Shown here piece by piece: positions 50,398 through 52,105 of a stretch of DNA of 52,105 bases. Position 1 is the first letter of the stretch; each line of letters opens with the position of its first letter. The stretch comes from CALWZE01 sp036644375. GTDB lineage: Bacteria; Bacillota; Clostridia; Oscillospirales; Ruminococcaceae. The DNA lies in assembly GCA_036644375.1 (NCBI GenBank), contig JAVXQD010000014.1, positions 1-52,105 on the forward strand. The letters run 5' to 3'. Both the position numbers and the translations under genes were made by a program. A model generated the notes under the pieces. The model was not told where the DNA came from. It saw only the letters and a list, made by a program, of their open reading frames with translations, and searched no databases.

Positions 50398-50601
50398 ATG
50401 GGCGATACTTCAAAAAAACAAATTCCGCTGCGGCTGTCCATATCACTGTATAACGAGCTTGCCGCGTGGGCGGAAGACGATTTTCGCTCGGTCAATGGGC
50501 AAATTGAGTATTTGCTTTCCGAGTGTGTGAGGCAGCGCAAAAAAAGCGGAAAATACGTCTCAAAGTGCCTTGATGAGCCTCCTATTGAAACACCGGATTA
50601 A
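50398..50601 (+). CDS. Arc-like ribbon-helix-helix protein
   Basis: A 67-residue protein. KQIPLRLSISLYNELAAWAE forms the beta strand and first helix, and SVNGQIEYLLSECVRQRKK the second helix of an Arc/MetJ-type DNA-binding dimer. It starts 2 bp after the SPFH stop without a clear ribosome site, so translation is likely coupled. No toxin gene is adjacent, which argues against an antitoxin. It may regulate the SPFH operon or act as a partner of the SPFH protein (inference). Confidence 0.87.
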   Translation: MGDTSKKQIPLRLSISLYNELAAWAEDDFRSVNGQIEYLLSECVRQRKKSGKYVSKCLDEPPIETPD

Positions 50602-50648
50602 AATAGAATGTAACCGATAATAAAACAGCATATCACAAAAATTCAAAC

Positions 50649-50698
50649 AAAATGTACTCTAAGGCGGCTTTTAATCGCAGCCTTAGAGTACATTTTTT
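50649..50698 (+). terminator. Terminator of the SPFH operon
   Basis: AATGTACTCTAAGGC (50651-50665) pairs with GCCTTAGAGTACATT (50680-50694), followed by TTTTT. A 15-bp perfect stem. Confidence 0.9.
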
Positions 50699-50825
50699 GT
50701 ATTGCAACTTGTTTATACGCCGTTTTCTGCCGCACCTTTCTTTTTGCGGGTTTATGAAACAGTTTGGTCTGAGGGTTGGCAAATTAGCGACAAAATCAAA
50801 TGCGGCGCAAAATTGGTTTAAAATA

Positions 50826-50851
50826 GGCAAAAGCCCCGCCGAAGCGGGGCC
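50826..50851 (-). terminator. GC-rich tetraloop terminator
   Basis: On the minus strand GGCCCCGC-TTCG-GCGGGGC followed by TTTTG: a 7-bp GC stem with a stable UUCG loop. It is 475 bp from the ABC permease end, too far to be that gene's obvious terminator. Confidence 0.8.
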
Positions 50852-50876
50852 AATGCTGTACTTGTAGGATTGCTAT
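50826..50876 (-). ncRNA. Candidate very short RNA
   Basis: A minus-strand promoter (TTGATT 50906-50911, 17 bp, TATAAT 50883-50888) predicts a start near 50876. An intrinsic terminator (GCCCCGC/GCGGGGC around a 4-nt loop, 50833-50850, then TTTT on the minus strand) ends the transcript about 50 nt later. No reading frame fits. Evidence is consensus and geometry only. Confidence 0.4.
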
Positions 50877-50882
50877 TCTCGA

Positions 50883-50911
50883 ATTATATCAAACAGACGA
50901 AATGAAATCAA
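50883..50911 (-). promoter_or_regulatory. Promoter of the candidate short RNA
   Basis: On the minus strand TTGATT (50906-50911), 17 bp, TATAAT (50883-50888). Confidence 0.6.
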
Positions 50912-51161
50912 TGCGCGAATCGACTATCTTTGCATAGGATATTGAACGAAACAGATATAGAGCTTACGCTTTACAATCGGAGCCTTTACACGATAGCAAA
51001 AAACGCATTTAAATTAAATATGTTTTTAGGGGTACAGTGCTGAGCACGTTTCCGGCAGACAAATCATAAAATTCCCATTAATTTCTTTAGTCTCTGCCGC
51101 TTTTTACGAACTGTGAGGCCGGAAAAAATACCATCACCTACAGGATAGAGCCTTTGCACTC

Positions 51162-51227
51162 GAAGATGCTGCTCACAATATGCGTATGCACTTATCCTAT
51201 TTTAGCGGCCGTAAAAGCAGCATCTTC
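51162..51227. repeat. 12-bp perfect inverted repeat
   Basis: GAAGATGCTGCT (51162-51173) and AGCAGCATCTTC (51216-51227) flank 42 bp. No T run follows closely on either side, so it is not a typical terminator. Nature unknown. Confidence 0.6.
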
Positions 51228-51326
51228 AACTTTAAAGTAATCATTTGTATTGCTGCTTAAACACTTGCCTTACACACTTAATCAAATGAGAAGTTTTCCG
51301 TATTGCCGAAAATTATATTTGAGTAT

Positions 51327-52105
51327 CTAAATCGGTAGACGCTTTCTGCTAAATACAAACGCACTCGCACACAAAATTACGATGATAGCAGCGCCAAAAG
51401 CGAAATATGCCCACAATGTTTCTACCGAGCCGTTTACAATTCCGACGCTGTCAAGCCAACCGAACGGAGTAAGCTTCATGAGGAATTCCGTCTTTTCTCC
51501 GCCGACACCGCCAAGCATATTTATTACAACAAGTGCAATCGGAACTCCCGCCGCAAGCCCTGTGCCGAGCTTGCTGTCACAAAAGGCTACCGAGAAAAAG
51601 TATGAGAGCATAGCAACCATAGTCGTCAGTAAAAATGTCACCGCAACGAGGTTAAGATATGCCGAAAACCAGTTCGCCTGCAAATAATCACTCATAGTCG
51701 AGAGTATGCCGGCGCCCACAGCGAACATCAAAACTGCGTGAATAGCCATTGCGAAAATCAGATAAATGCCCTGCGTTAATGCCACCTTCGTGCGTGAAAT
51801 AGGCATTGACAGCGTGTATGCCATAGAGCCTGTGTCAACAGGCTTTGCAATGAGGCTCATATTTTGTATGATGTAAAACACCATAGTAAACGCCATAACT
51901 ATCAGCGCATAAAATGTTGATGCTGTGTATGAAAGCGGATCGGTCATTGCGGAAATATCAATACCGAAAGCGTCCATAAATCCGCCCATTACACCGTAAA
52001 GTTCTCTGACCTGTGCCATATCCTTTGGGTCAATCAGCGAAATGATAACACCTAAGTACAAGCAAAGTACACCTGCGAAAATAAGAAGTAGCTTCCAACT
52101 GCGTT
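51327..52105 (-). CDS. ABC-2 type transporter permease (5' end outside the window)
   Basis: The frame is open to the right edge, so the start is missing; a TTG at 52061 is only an internal codon. The visible 258 residues have about six hydrophobic segments. SWKLLLIFAGVLCLYLGVII at the edge, then SLIDPKDM, and SMAYTLSMPISRTKVALTQ are typical of clostridial ABC-2 permeases, which pair with an ATPase for export of drugs or peptides. The ATPase is expected to the right of the window. No terminator is seen close to the stop. Confidence 0.85.
   Translation of the reverse strand, partial: RSWKLLLIFAGVLCLYLGVIISLIDPKDMAQVRELYGVMGGFMDAFGIDISAMTDPLSYTASTFYALIVMAFTMVFYIIQNMSLIAKPVDTGSMAYTLSMPISRTKVALTQGIYLIFAMAIHAVLMFAVGAGILSTMSDYLQANWFSAYLNLVAVTFLLTTMVAMLSYFFSVAFCDSKLGTGLAAGVPIALVVINMLGGVGGEKTEFLMKLTPFGWLDSVGIVNGSVETLWAYFAFGAAIIVILCASAFVFSRKRLPI

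Larger units (their letters stand above)
50602..51326. other. 725-bp region without protein genes
   Basis: It contains the terminator of the SPFH operon (50649-50698), a minus-strand promoter plus terminator that would make an RNA of about 50 nt (50826-50911), and a 12-bp inverted repeat at 51162-51227. No frame with a ribosome site was found; a 24-codon frame at 51166 has none. Confidence 0.6.

Noticed and set aside
51166..51240. 24-codon hydrophobic peptide frame
   Set aside because: No ribosome site, and it is largely the inverted repeat itself.
1..52105. tRNA, rRNA, insertion sequences and prophage genes
   Set aside because: No T-loop GGTTCGAATCC-type sequence, rRNA segment, transposase, integrase or phage structural gene was recognised in reading both strands.

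Overview
The window looks like chromosome of an anaerobic, Gram-positive, endospore-lineage bacterium of the class Clostridia (Bacillota). The signs are a phenylalanine T-box in front of pheS-pheT, an IreB-type regulatory phosphoprotein, a CD1247-like protein next to elongation factor P, a PdaA-type cortex deacetylase, a GAAC-N4-GTTC SOS box at dinB, strong AGGAGG-type ribosome binding sites and many intrinsic terminators. Base composition is moderate (mid-40s % G+C by eye). I saw no tRNA, rRNA, CRISPR array, insertion sequence or prophage. A genus cannot be named from sequence reading alone.

Left part (1-25 kb) is accessory-like. It holds a dipeptidase/nicotinamidase-like pair, a NusG-II domain protein and a PdaA-like deacetylase. 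Next come two tandem FMN/4Fe-4S/FAD enoate-reductase-type enzymes behind an AraC regulator that carries two DNA-binding domains. Three MATE efflux pumps follow, each with its own regulator (TetR, TetR, WYL), with an ArsR-permease-thioredoxin cassette between the first two. A c-di-GMP phosphodiesterase broken by a frameshift, an SOS-controlled DNA polymerase IV with a small companion, and an M28 peptidase lipoprotein with a Pro-rich repeat linker complete this part.

Middle part (25-42 kb) is conserved cell-wall and translation housekeeping. On the minus strand are an M23/G5/LysM envelope peptidase, murA, a YycJ-type hydrolase, rlmH and an RluD-like synthase. On the plus strand murC is translationally coupled to an atypical sugar-kinase-like protein. 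The acpS-nnr-lipoprotein-mazF cluster resembles the Bacillus acpS-ydcC-alr-ndoAI-ndoA region, but alr and the MazF antitoxin are missing. acpS and the pheST T-box operon diverge from two promoters that share one TTGCAA -35 box.

Right part (42-52 kb) holds ireB and a conserved small protein, a divergent XRE/57-aa module with two operators, and a membrane-anchored SGNH hydrolase ending in Cys-ribbon repeats. It continues with the yqeG-TIM barrel-M24 peptidase-efp-CD1247 series, an SPFH/ribbon-helix-helix pair, a 725-bp gene-free stretch with a candidate very short RNA, and the end of an ABC-2 permease that runs out of the window.

No large undescribed defence or biosynthetic system is evident. 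The most unusual signals are regulatory: the shared -35 promoters, an SD-sequestering hairpin on an antitoxin-less mazF, a probable AUU start codon, a probable leaderless mRNA, an ORF with one in-frame TGA, and a kinase with a substituted catalytic Asp.
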